From: Candidatus Heimdallarchaeota archaeon
Lineage (GTDB): Archaea > Asgardarchaeota > Heimdallarchaeia > Heimdallarchaeales > Kariarchaeaceae
NCBI GenBank assembly: GCA_015523565.1
Contig: WAKA01000020.1
Location: 1 to 32,836 of the forward strand
Reading direction: 5' to 3'
DNA: 32,836 nt
Shown: one piece after another, positions 18,039 to 26,283 of the stretch
Numbering within the stretch: the first letter of the stretch is position 1
Layout: each line of letters starts with the position of its first letter
Program-made: the position numbers and the translations under genes
The notes under the pieces: model-generated
What the model was told of the DNA's origin: nothing
What the model saw: the letters and a program-made list of their open reading frames with translations, nothing else
Database searches by the model: none

Positions 18039-19470
18039 TTCCAACTACTCCTGTTTCAAATTCATCTGTAAGGAAATGCTTGATAAGATAATATATGCCA
18101 AAGATACCTGTAGCCATGAACATGAACATGACTCCAATATCAATGAGCAAAAACAAGGTCAACCCTTTGTCATCTGGGGAACGCAACATGTAAAGCGTTG
18201 CAAAACCGAAACCCAGGATTGACCCTATCAGGGATGACCAACCAATGAAATCGTGTATTTTTCCTTTGATATCCAAGTATTTGACAGCAAGCATCAGAAC
18301 CATAATTGCACAGATTGTAGAAATGACATGCCAATGTCCAGTATTGAAAGTCCGTTCAATTTCAGTGTATTCATCCGTACGGAATTTTTCAAGGTGTATT
18401 GCAACGTATACGCCAGGAAAAGTGCTGGTCACATTGACCCAAATAAGTTGGAAATACAAGGTGAAATCAACAGGATCCTTGAAAACAGCCATGATTTTGC
18501 TCAACAAAGGACTGGAATCATAAGAAACCCCAAGTTTCCTACGGGAAATGTTGACAATGCCATAGATGGCAGTAATCATCCCTACAAGAAGAAGAAACAT
18601 TGCCCCTACATTTATAACGACGTGGGCCTTTTCCCATGGGGTAATCACCAACCATGCGCCTATACTTATGATAACAACCCCAATATTGTAGAGTATATGG
18701 CACACTTTCAGCAATTTCCCCTTCATTCCAGAGTATTTCAGGGTAAGCAAAAGAACTGCCGCGGCCAAAAGGGCAACCATGATATGCAGATGTGATACCA
18801 CCATTTCCTTGAGAGAATATCCAACATTACCACCAGGCGCCCTGACAACATCTTCAGCAAGAACGACTTCGAAATTGGTTCCAATGTTTGACCCCACCCA
18901 TGCACCAATAATAGAAGATATCAATATCGCAAGTATTGTCAAAGACATGGAAAAGTATTCCAAATTATATTGCCTCCAATATGGTGCATCCTTTTTTTTT
19001 GTGGGAAAGGTCGTGCTCGGCCAGATCCCGATAAGCAAGAGTATTGCCCCATAAAAACTTAGGGAAAGCCCAAAAATAAAGACCCCATGAGGCACTTGGG
19101 AATCAATTGGAGAATACCCATAAACCATTCCAAAAAAGCCAGTGAGCAAAGCCCCAATTGTGATTGCCCATTTTGCCTGTATTTCTAAAGTGCCGCGGAT
19201 TTCATACCAATCAAGAACAAAATAAGAGACAGCCGCAAGAAATGGGACTGCCAATGAATGATAAAGCATGATGATCCGTCCAGCCCTTGTTCTAGGCGAA
19301 TTGTCAAGATCAACAGGAATCAACGGTTTGCCGAATATTTCGACTACAGGTTTTGAAAAAGTACTCAAAAACACTATAATTGCAAGCTCAAAAAGGATAA
19401 TCAAAGCGATTAGTCCCCTATAACTAGTAAAAAACTGCTTTATTTTCCCAATGAAAGTTATTGTAATCAC
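18031..19470 (-). CDS. Divergent heme-copper-oxidase-superfamily-like 12-TM protein with three internal repeats
   Basis: About 480 aa, roughly 12 TM; helix motifs YHSLA (TM2-like), SHLHIM (TM6-like), GHWHV (TM10-like), adjacent to heme O synthase. The canonical HPEVY and HH CuB motifs are not seen. The ORF track starts at 19515; a GTG near 19470, just after the upstream stop, is a plausible start. Confidence 0.6.
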   Translation of the reverse strand: MITITFIGKIKQFFTSYRGLIALIILFELAIIVFLSTFSKPVVEIFGKPLIPVDLDNSPRTRAGRIIMLYHSLAVPFLAAVSYFVLDWYEIRGTLEIQAKWAITIGALLTGFFGMVYGYSPIDSQVPHGVFIFGLSLSFYGAILLLIGIWPSTTFPTKKKDAPYWRQYNLEYFSMSLTILAILISSIIGAWVGSNIGTNFEVVLAEDVVRAPGGNVGYSLKEMVVSHLHIMVALLAAAVLLLTLKYSGMKGKLLKVCHILYNIGVVIISIGAWLVITPWEKAHVVINVGAMFLLLVGMITAIYGIVNISRRKLGVSYDSSPLLSKIMAVFKDPVDFTLYFQLIWVNVTSTFPGVYVAIHLEKFRTDEYTEIERTFNTGHWHVISTICAIMVLMLAVKYLDIKGKIHDFIGWSSLIGSILGFGFATLYMLRSPDDKGLTLFLLIDIGVMFMFMATGIFGIYYLIKHFLTDEFETGVVGNE

Positions 19471-19480
19471 CTCTTGCCTC

Positions 19481-20137
19481 TTATTTGACCAGCATGTCCG
19501 AAATGAAAGGCACATTTATTCTCCATTTTTCAGGGAATACAATTCCAAGAGTGAAGAAAGCACCTACAATGAGCAATAGCGGGGGAAGCACAAGAAAGAT
19601 CTGTCCTTCAGTCAAGATGGGACTTCCGATGGCTACAAAAGCCAAAAGTGCACCTCCAAAACTAATCAGGACCCCACCTATGCTCATAAAGTATGCGTTG
19701 GCTTCTTTTGAAACAATGGGAAGAAGGATAATCAAAATGCCTGAGGGGATGTGCATAGCCATGATAAGTCCAGAGGTCGAGGTGTCACCAGCCAGTCTTA
19801 CCCATGCAGTGATAACCATCATTATAAGTTCATACAGCAAGAACACCCACCCATATAATGGGTTGTCTTCAAACACCGCAAAAAGAAGCCCAACAGCCAT
19901 GCCGATAGGGATTAATGCGGCAACGACCGGCACAAGCTCTGTTTTAAGGATATCGAAGTCAAAAAGGATTATCAGTACACCCGAAACAAAGAGCACAATG
20001 TATGAAATGCCCCAAAACAGGTGATACTTGTTCTTCGAGGCAACATATTCCTTTAAAAGGAAAATGCCCACATAGACGGCTACAATGCCCGTCAGCAACA
20101 GGAATATGATTGAAACTAAGTTGTCCAACATGGTCAT
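19481..20137 (-). CDS. Polytopic membrane protein of unknown function, upstream of the HCO-like gene
   Basis: 218 aa, about 7 hydrophobic segments, same operon orientation; TATA-like element about 25 nt upstream of the ATG. Confidence 0.7.
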   Translation of the reverse strand: MTMLDNLVSIIFLLLTGIVAVYVGIFLLKEYVASKNKYHLFWGISYIVLFVSGVLIILFDFDILKTELVPVVAALIPIGMAVGLLFAVFEDNPLYGWVFLLYELIMMVITAWVRLAGDTSTSGLIMAMHIPSGILIILLPIVSKEANAYFMSIGGVLISFGGALLAFVAIGSPILTEGQIFLVLPPLLLIVGAFFTLGIVFPEKWRINVPFISDMLVK

Positions 20138-20157
20138 AATAAATATAGATTGTAAAA

Positions 20158-20166
20158 TATTTATAG
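20158..20166 (-). promoter_or_regulatory. Candidate TATA box for the 19481-20137 gene
   Basis: Minus strand ..CCTATAAATATTT.. about 25 nt upstream of the ATG at 20137. Confidence 0.45.
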
Positions 20167-20171
20167 GTTAG

Positions 20172-20187
20172 GTGAGCAATTGCTCAC
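20172..20187. promoter_or_regulatory. Perfect 16-bp palindrome GTGAGCAATTGCTCAC immediately upstream of the BRE/TATA region
   Basis: Self-complementary by direct reading; lies next to the TATA-like element. Confidence 0.6.
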
Positions 20188-20356
20188 AAAAAATCGAAAA
20201 TTAATAGATAAATGACAAACAATATCTGTATTGCCATGTGAAGAAGCAGTGTCTTTAGAACAAGTGCATTGACCGACAATGTCCCTTCAGAGGATTATTG
20301 GGAAAAGCACACCAGATTCCTCATGCATTCTGGATTAAAAATTGCAGGAAGAAATT

Positions 20357-20791
20357 TCAATCCTTTTTGATTTCCAAATCAACAAAATCAAGGCAATTAT
20401 GTATGCAACTTTTGTTTTTGCAATTTTCAAAGCTTGTATTCCCATAATTGATGGCCCAAGTCTTCATGGCCTCCAACACATCCTTGAGAGCAATACCCCG
20501 GTCTGTCAATGCATAACCAACCCGTTCATTATCAAGTCGGATACGTGCAACCAAATCATTTTTTTCAAGTTCGTTCAGCTTGTCCTTGAGCACCCTTGAA
20601 GAAATTTCAGTTGAATAGTTCCCAGAGAGCTTTCGTTTAAGATCTGTGAATGTTAGGTACGGTTTCGCCAGTAATTCAGCAAAAATAAAAACATTCCATT
20701 TTTTCCCAAGCACCTCAAGTGTATGGACAACACTGCATTTAAAGTCCACGGCACCCATCAAGCACAGATTTAAACTATACTTTTTAAACAT
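20357..20791 (-). CDS. HxlR-family winged-helix transcriptional regulator
   Basis: 'CSVVHTLEVLGKKWNVFIFAELL', 'FTDLKRKL...ISSRVLKDKLNELEKNDLVARI...VGYALTDRGIALKDVLEAMKTWAINYG'. Confidence 0.85.
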   Translation of the reverse strand: MFKKYSLNLCLMGAVDFKCSVVHTLEVLGKKWNVFIFAELLAKPYLTFTDLKRKLSGNYSTEISSRVLKDKLNELEKNDLVARIRLDNERVGYALTDRGIALKDVLEAMKTWAINYGNTSFENCKNKSCIHNCLDFVDLEIKKD

Positions 20792-20971
20792 TTTCGAGGG
20801 AATTTTCAGTCATCCTTACCAAATAAATGAAAGAAACAATGAACATTGCTGAAAAAGCACATGAATTTGTCAACGTGAAATTGCAACAAATGGATTGAAT
20901 ACCCCATTATTATAATTCGGGGATTTTCACCTCTAAATATAAGAAGGATGGATACCGTAAGGGGTTAGAGG

Positions 20972-21859
20972 ATGGTCGGGCACACATCATATTTGGCCAT
21001 AGGAGGGGCAATGAGACTCCATGAAAAAAACCCCTTGGTAAGAACCTTCATAGACGGGGCTGGCGGAAAGGAAAGCGTGATCACAATATTGCCTACTGCG
21101 TCAGATTTTGCTGAGGAAGTGGGATCACTTTATTATAAGCTGTTCTGCAAGCTTTCAGATGATGTGGAGTATTTCATCATTGACCATAGGCATCAGGCAG
21201 AAGACCCCAAACTGTTGGAAAGAATAGACAGGACAACAGGGCTGTTTTTTACTGGAGGAAACCAACTTCGCATAACCAGCCTGCTGGGCGGATCAAAACT
21301 CCAGTACAGGATAAACAGTGCGAGAAAGAGAGGGGTGTTTATCGCAGGAACCTCTGCCGGCGCATCCGCCATGAGCTCCACAATGATCGCAGGAGGCAAA
21401 TCAGATGCCATGTTCAAGGGGAGTGTGGAATTGAGTCCGGGATTGGGTTTCGTTGACAACGCAGTCATTGATTCACACTTCATCAAACGGGGCAGGATAA
21501 CCCGGTTGCTGAATGTAGTCAGCCTCAATCCAGGAATATTGGGATTGGGACTGTCTGAAGACACAGGGATCTTGATGAAAGAGGGGAGCTCCATGATGCG
21601 TGTGATAGGGAGCAGGCAAATTGTCATAGTAGATGGCAGAAGTATATCCCATACGAACATAGCGTCAATTGAGGACCATAAGCCCTTTAGTGTGACAGAT
21701 GTCAGAGTCCATGTCCTCAGCCACGACTATGGCTACGATCTGCAAACCCATGAACTGTTCATTCCAGACATCATTCCCGAACTACCGGATTTCAAGGAAG
21801 AGGAAATAGCAGACCTCCCGTATTTTCCGCTTAAGAAACTTGAAAATAGAGATTGGTAA
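20972..21859 (+). CDS. cphB: Cyanophycinase (peptidase family S51)
   Basis: 'LAIGGAMRLHEKN', 'TGGNQLRITSLLGGS', nucleophile region 'GVFIAGTSAGASAMSSTMIAGG', 'LSPGLGFVDNAVIDSHFIKRGRITRLL', 'LGLGLSEDTGILMKEG'. Confidence 0.9.
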   Translation: MVGHTSYLAIGGAMRLHEKNPLVRTFIDGAGGKESVITILPTASDFAEEVGSLYYKLFCKLSDDVEYFIIDHRHQAEDPKLLERIDRTTGLFFTGGNQLRITSLLGGSKLQYRINSARKRGVFIAGTSAGASAMSSTMIAGGKSDAMFKGSVELSPGLGFVDNAVIDSHFIKRGRITRLLNVVSLNPGILGLGLSEDTGILMKEGSSMMRVIGSRQIVIVDGRSISHTNIASIEDHKPFSVTDVRVHVLSHDYGYDLQTHELFIPDIIPELPDFKEEEIADLPYFPLKKLENRDW

Positions 21860-21873
21860 TGGGGAACAGAGAG

Positions 21874-22293
21874 TTAGGAGTTGCCCAATTCCTTGACTTT
21901 TTCAAAAATCCCAGAGTCAAATGGTATCCCCAAACCCATAATGACCTTGCTGCATTCGTCCCACATATTGGAAGGGTCATAGTCACTATAGTCCTGATCC
22001 AAAGCATCCTCCATTATGGTCTCCCATTTTTGAAAATCAAAGTGTGAGTCAATGTCACCATTTTCCTTTAGGATTTTGACCAATTCATGCTCATCGTATA
22101 TTTCCTTTTGGTAATTCTTGAGTACATACCACTGCATGGCATAGGACAAGGCATCATAGAGTACAGAAATGCCATGGGAAATCTCACCCCTGTCAAGGAT
22201 GTCTTTCGCTTCAACCAGATGAAGGGCAGACCTGAAATACCTTTCATCCAACGGATCTAGTTTTTTGTCTTTAAGGAACATGAAATGCGGCAT
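21874..22293 (-). CDS. Small helical protein, HEPN-like
   Basis: From MPHFMFLKDKK: 'DERYFRSALHLVEAKDILDRGEISHGISVLYDALSYAMQWYVLKN', a helix pair reminiscent of HEPN. The track ORF extends to 22407 but the extra N-terminus looks spurious. Confidence 0.5.
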   Translation of the reverse strand: MPHFMFLKDKKLDPLDERYFRSALHLVEAKDILDRGEISHGISVLYDALSYAMQWYVLKNYQKEIYDEHELVKILKENGDIDSHFDFQKWETIMEDALDQDYSDYDPSNMWDECSKVIMGLGIPFDSGIFEKVKELGNS

Positions 22294-22521
22294 ACCTATT
22301 TTTTGGAGAGGGGATAAATAGGGATTATCATTCCAAATGCAAAAAATATTGAAAAACACGGCAATTATTGGGAAAGAAACTGGAAGAACAATTTTACGAA
22401 CTACCATATACGAGGATCGGAAAACAAAAAGGTATTTTATTACGCAACAGAGATTGTTTGAAACATCAATCGAAATATTTTTAAATTAACTTATTTTTAT
22501 GTCAATTAATTGGTGAAGTTT

Positions 22522-23595
22522 ATGAAAAAACTGCTAGGATTTACAATCATATTCATGTTTGCCCTCTCAACAGTCTCATTGGCGATTGCGGCAAACATTG
22601 ATGTCATACCCAGAGTAGAATTGCTGAAAGGGAAGCCCCCTGGCAAAGGAGGCGGTGGTGGCTCTACAACCCAAACAGCCGATTGGGGATATGTGAGGAT
22701 AGGGGCCGCAGAGGCAAGAAGCAGAACCACAGGTGTTGTGCAAGTTGCAGTGCTTGACACAGGCGTTGATTTCAATCATCCTGACCTTGCAGGTGTTGTG
22801 ACATGGTGCTATTCCGCTATCAAAAGAACCACAGGATGTGACAGGAATACCGCAGATGATGATGGTCATGGTACACATGTTGCAGGGATCATTGCGGCAC
22901 TTGACAACAGTCAAGACACAGTAGGTGCAGCCGCAGGGCATGTTGAGATTTATAACATCAAAGTCCTTTCAAAGAGGGGAGGAGATTGGAATGATTTGGC
23001 TCATGCAATCAGGGTTGCCGCAGAAGGACCAGATGGAGTGCTTGGAACTTCTGACGATGCAGAAGTGATTTCAATGAGCTTGGGTGGGGACATTAGCTCA
23101 TTCCCCGACATTCAACAGATGTTGCAGGATGCAATAGATTATGCGAGATCTGGTGGTTCTGCTGTCGTTGCGGCGGCAGGAAATGAAGGGACATGTCAAG
23201 CGGGAGATGTCCAACACTCTTGGCCAGCAGAAAACAATGGTGTCATCACGGTCGGTGCTACAGGGATATATGCGAATGGTGCATTCCAAAGGGAATACAC
23301 AGGAACCGAACAGGACGTAATGCCATGCTTCTCTAACGAGATGCCTCCAGGTGTCGTGGATGTTTCCGCTCCAGGGGTTTACATCACTTCCTTGAAGAAA
23401 GGTGGCGGTGTAACTGAGATGAGTGGAACATCCATGGCCACACCATACACATCCGCAATTGTTGCACTTCTTATGGCAAATGGTTTTTCAGCAGATCAGG
23501 CATTGAACAGGTTGAAACAGACCGCAATTGACATGGGCTATCCCTCAACCCTTCAGGGTGCCGGTCTTATTGATGCGGCTGCGGCAGTTCAGTGA
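22522..23595 (+). CDS. Secreted S8-family subtilisin-like serine peptidase
   Basis: Signal peptide MKKLLGFTIIFMFALSTVSLAIA; catalytic motifs 'AVLDTGVDFNHPD', 'DGHGTHVAGIIAA', 'SGTSMATP'. ATG at 22522 preceded by GGTGA; the track start at 22510 is a TTG. Confidence 0.92.
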   Translation: MKKLLGFTIIFMFALSTVSLAIAANIDVIPRVELLKGKPPGKGGGGGSTTQTADWGYVRIGAAEARSRTTGVVQVAVLDTGVDFNHPDLAGVVTWCYSAIKRTTGCDRNTADDDGHGTHVAGIIAALDNSQDTVGAAAGHVEIYNIKVLSKRGGDWNDLAHAIRVAAEGPDGVLGTSDDAEVISMSLGGDISSFPDIQQMLQDAIDYARSGGSAVVAAAGNEGTCQAGDVQHSWPAENNGVITVGATGIYANGAFQREYTGTEQDVMPCFSNEMPPGVVDVSAPGVYITSLKKGGGVTEMSGTSMATPYTSAIVALLMANGFSADQALNRLKQTAIDMGYPSTLQGAGLIDAAAAVQ

Positions 23596-23721
23596 AAAGT
23601 TGAGGATTTGACAATTTAATTAGAATTTATCATAGAAAAAATCGGAACATTCCAAGTTTTATTTCAAAGGTTCCAACATGCCATTTAGGGATTTCAATTT
23701 ATAATCAGAAATTTTGACAGG

Positions 23722-24291
23722 TCATTTCAGGGATTCCAACAAAGCAACTGATTTTTCGGCAACTTGTATTATTTCTTCCAATACGAGTCTCGTTATGCCA
23801 GGCACTTGAAATTCAGGAGATTCACGCAATTTTTGGATAAATTCGTCATGTGGCAGTGAACGGAAAGAATTCATGATTTTGTAAGTTTTTGTGGGACGTT
23901 CAAACCACCGGGCAATTTCATAGTTTTCTGAGTTCAGGAAAAGCAGGAGGGGAATCTTCCTTTTGCCAGCAGTGGTGAAGAATTGTGTGAATAGATCCTC
24001 ATTTTCATCCTTTGAAAATATTTTGAAGTTCCAGTTGGGGCATTCTTCGGCAAGTCTTGCAATGACAGGAACTGCATTGGCACAGTCACCGCACCAATTT
24101 TCGGCAAACAGGATGACATTCATGGGTTTGTTGATATATTCAAGCTTGTCTTGGAATTCCTTGAGCAGTTCACTGGTCGCCTCATATCCTGCCTTCATTT
24201 TTCCTTGCTTTTGAGAGCTTCGGTTGAGATATTCTTGGTAAGTGTATTGCTTGTTCTTAAGGATTTGCTCGATTGCCTCTTTCCTTTTCAT
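23722..24291 (-). CDS. Thioredoxin-family protein
   Basis: 'VILFAENWCGDCANAVPVIARLAEE...KRKIPLLLFLN' with the CxxC motif WCGDC and a downstream Pro loop. Confidence 0.8.
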   Translation of the reverse strand: MKRKEAIEQILKNKQYTYQEYLNRSSQKQGKMKAGYEATSELLKEFQDKLEYINKPMNVILFAENWCGDCANAVPVIARLAEECPNWNFKIFSKDENEDLFTQFFTTAGKRKIPLLLFLNSENYEIARWFERPTKTYKIMNSFRSLPHDEFIQKLRESPEFQVPGITRLVLEEIIQVAEKSVALLESLK

Positions 24292-24389
24292 CAGTTGACA
24301 ATGCCTTTGATTGAATATAAACCTCAGGTTATGACAACATTATTTGTTGGGAGAACGCTCAAGGGAAGATGATTTTTTTGGGGGGGGAG

Positions 24390-24863
24390 TCATTGCCAAC
24401 GATGATAGGCGGGGTGACCTTTTGGGACAGATACGAAGACGCCTGTGCAGGTTGCTGTGACCTTGCCGTTCGCATACATTTCAGCTTCCACAGTTACCTT
24501 GTTCCCATCTACCTTGACGGGTCGAGCCTTGATGAGAAGCTCAGTACCATAAGGGGTGGGTCTTCTGAGTTTTACATGGAATTCAGAAGTGACCGTGGAA
24601 GGAAACTCCTCGTCAGGGTTCCTGCGGTGAAGCTCTGTTGCGGCACACCAATTGCAATGGCAATCAAACAATGTTCCAATGATCCCTCCATTGACCACAC
24701 CCTTAAATGCCTGATGTTCTTCTCTTGGGGTGAATCTTAGGACAAAGTCATCACCTTCCCAGAAGCTTTTGATCCGTAATCCCTTGGGATTTGCGGGACC
24801 ACAACCAAAGCAGATCCCAGTCGGGCCATATTTGTCTTGAACAGCTATTTTTTCTTCTGCCAT
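24390..24863 (-). CDS. Hotdog-fold (PaaI-like) acyl-CoA thioesterase
   Basis: 'PREEHQAFKGVVNGGIIGTLFDCHCNWCA', 'SEFHVKLRRPTPYGTELLIKARPVKVDGNKVTVEAEMYANGKVTATCTGVFVSV'. Confidence 0.75.
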   Translation of the reverse strand: MAEEKIAVQDKYGPTGICFGCGPANPKGLRIKSFWEGDDFVLRFTPREEHQAFKGVVNGGIIGTLFDCHCNWCAATELHRRNPDEEFPSTVTSEFHVKLRRPTPYGTELLIKARPVKVDGNKVTVEAEMYANGKVTATCTGVFVSVPKGHPAYHRWQ

Positions 24864-24996
24864 GCAATGCCATTGGATGCTTTTAAAAAATAGTCTCCCA
24901 TAGGGCCAAAGAACAATTCACATTATTTCTGAATTACTTGCACCAAAAATTAGGTCATTTGAGAAGCTTTTAGTTATTTGGACAATTAAGAAAAAT

Positions 24997-26187
24997 ATGG
25001 TTGCCCTTAAGCAATTTTACTCAGCCATTGCATCACTCAAGAATTTGGGTGAACGGATCATGTTTGCATTCGTCCAACTATATGCTGATAGAAATGGGGC
25101 GTCTGCCACAGAGCAAGGTTGGCTTCTTTCTTTTCGAAATATTTTGAGTTTCGGAGGGCAACAGGTATTTGGTCGGGGGTCTGACAAGTATGGCCGTATA
25201 GCAATTCTTGCATTCGGCTTTGTCATGGCAAGCATTGCGTCATTTTGGTTGACAGGAATTCATTCCCCAATTATGATAATTCTGGTATATGCCATGTACA
25301 GCATAGGATTTTCAGCAGTTCAACCTGCATTCAGCGCTTTGATTGGAGACACCTACAGCCATGAGCAACAGACAGAGATGTTGGGTCACATAACATCGAT
25401 AGGTAGTCTAATAGGGGGATTCGGTTTCCTTTTGGTTGGACTGACCAGTGATTATTTGGAAAATCCCTACCCATACCTCTTCATGATTTCAGGGGCTAGT
25501 TTTTTCAGTGCGGCACTTGCCGCAATTCTATTGAATTTAAGTAAAAGAGCACCAACCCAGCCAATAGACCATTCATCAGGATTTTCATTGTTTGAGCCAT
25601 TAAAGGTGAAAACATTTAGGAGATATGTGCTTGCAGATGCAGCATTTGGTTTTGCAATGTCTACTTCATGGCCTCTTTTTCCAAAGGTTACAAATCAATT
25701 GGCAACGACAGCGCAAGTGACAGTGATGTGGGCAATTACATTTTTGGGCTTCAGCATCTCTGCCAAGTTCACACCCTATTTAAAAAAGAGATTCAAGCAG
25801 TACAATAAATCATTCTTCTATTCACGATTTCTTTTATGGACAGTGCCAGTCTCGTTTGCCTTTGCAACTGATTGGACACACCTGCTTTTGGCAAGAGCAA
25901 TTGCAGGCTTGACATTTGGTTTTTATACAACCCTGCAGAAAGATTATGCCTTGGAAACAGCCAGAGAGAGTGGAAATATCGAGAAACGGGGTTGGTTTTT
26001 GGGAACTCACGCATTTTTGTTTGGAATCTCCACATTTTTGGGGTCACTCCTGTTTGGCTATGTGGTTGACCTGATGCTTTCAGCAACCAATTATGGTTAT
26101 GCGGAGATGTTTCTGGTTTCAGCAACAATTAGATTTACATTTGCTTTTGGTTTCCTTTTGGTTCCGCAACCTGCAAAAGGAACATGA
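24997..26187 (+). CDS. Major facilitator superfamily transporter
   Basis: 396 aa, about 12 TM; 'GRGSDKYGRIAILAFGF', 'GLTSDYLENPYPYLFMISGASFF'. Confidence 0.8.
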   Translation: MVALKQFYSAIASLKNLGERIMFAFVQLYADRNGASATEQGWLLSFRNILSFGGQQVFGRGSDKYGRIAILAFGFVMASIASFWLTGIHSPIMIILVYAMYSIGFSAVQPAFSALIGDTYSHEQQTEMLGHITSIGSLIGGFGFLLVGLTSDYLENPYPYLFMISGASFFSAALAAILLNLSKRAPTQPIDHSSGFSLFEPLKVKTFRRYVLADAAFGFAMSTSWPLFPKVTNQLATTAQVTVMWAITFLGFSISAKFTPYLKKRFKQYNKSFFYSRFLLWTVPVSFAFATDWTHLLLARAIAGLTFGFYTTLQKDYALETARESGNIEKRGWFLGTHAFLFGISTFLGSLLFGYVVDLMLSATNYGYAEMFLVSATIRFTFAFGFLLVPQPAKGT

Positions 26188-26283
26188 AACGAAAGAAAAA
26201 ATGAAATATACAATCTCCGAACAAAAAATACTTGTTTTGCACCACGTGAAAAAATATAAATAAGATATTAAAACAAGAAATTT

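Noticed and set aside
18253-18795. 180 aa + strand ORF
   Set aside because: Lies fully antisense to the HCO-like gene, which has coherent TM and repeat structure; no start signals or domain.
19485-20024. 179 aa + strand ORF
   Set aside because: Antisense to the 218-aa membrane protein gene; low-complexity Ser/Pro/Lys-rich composition typical of shadow ORFs.
20827-20898. Short + strand ORF MKETMNIAEKAHEFVNVKLQQMD
   Set aside because: Only 23 codons with no supporting conservation or clear promoter; cannot be distinguished from chance.
21193-21660. 155 aa - strand ORF
   Set aside because: Antisense to the well-supported cyanophycinase.
24368-24389. T7 and G8 homopolymer runs (tttttttgggggggg)
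   Set aside because: Intergenic between two minus-strand genes; no functional interpretation beyond possible sequencing-error hotspot.
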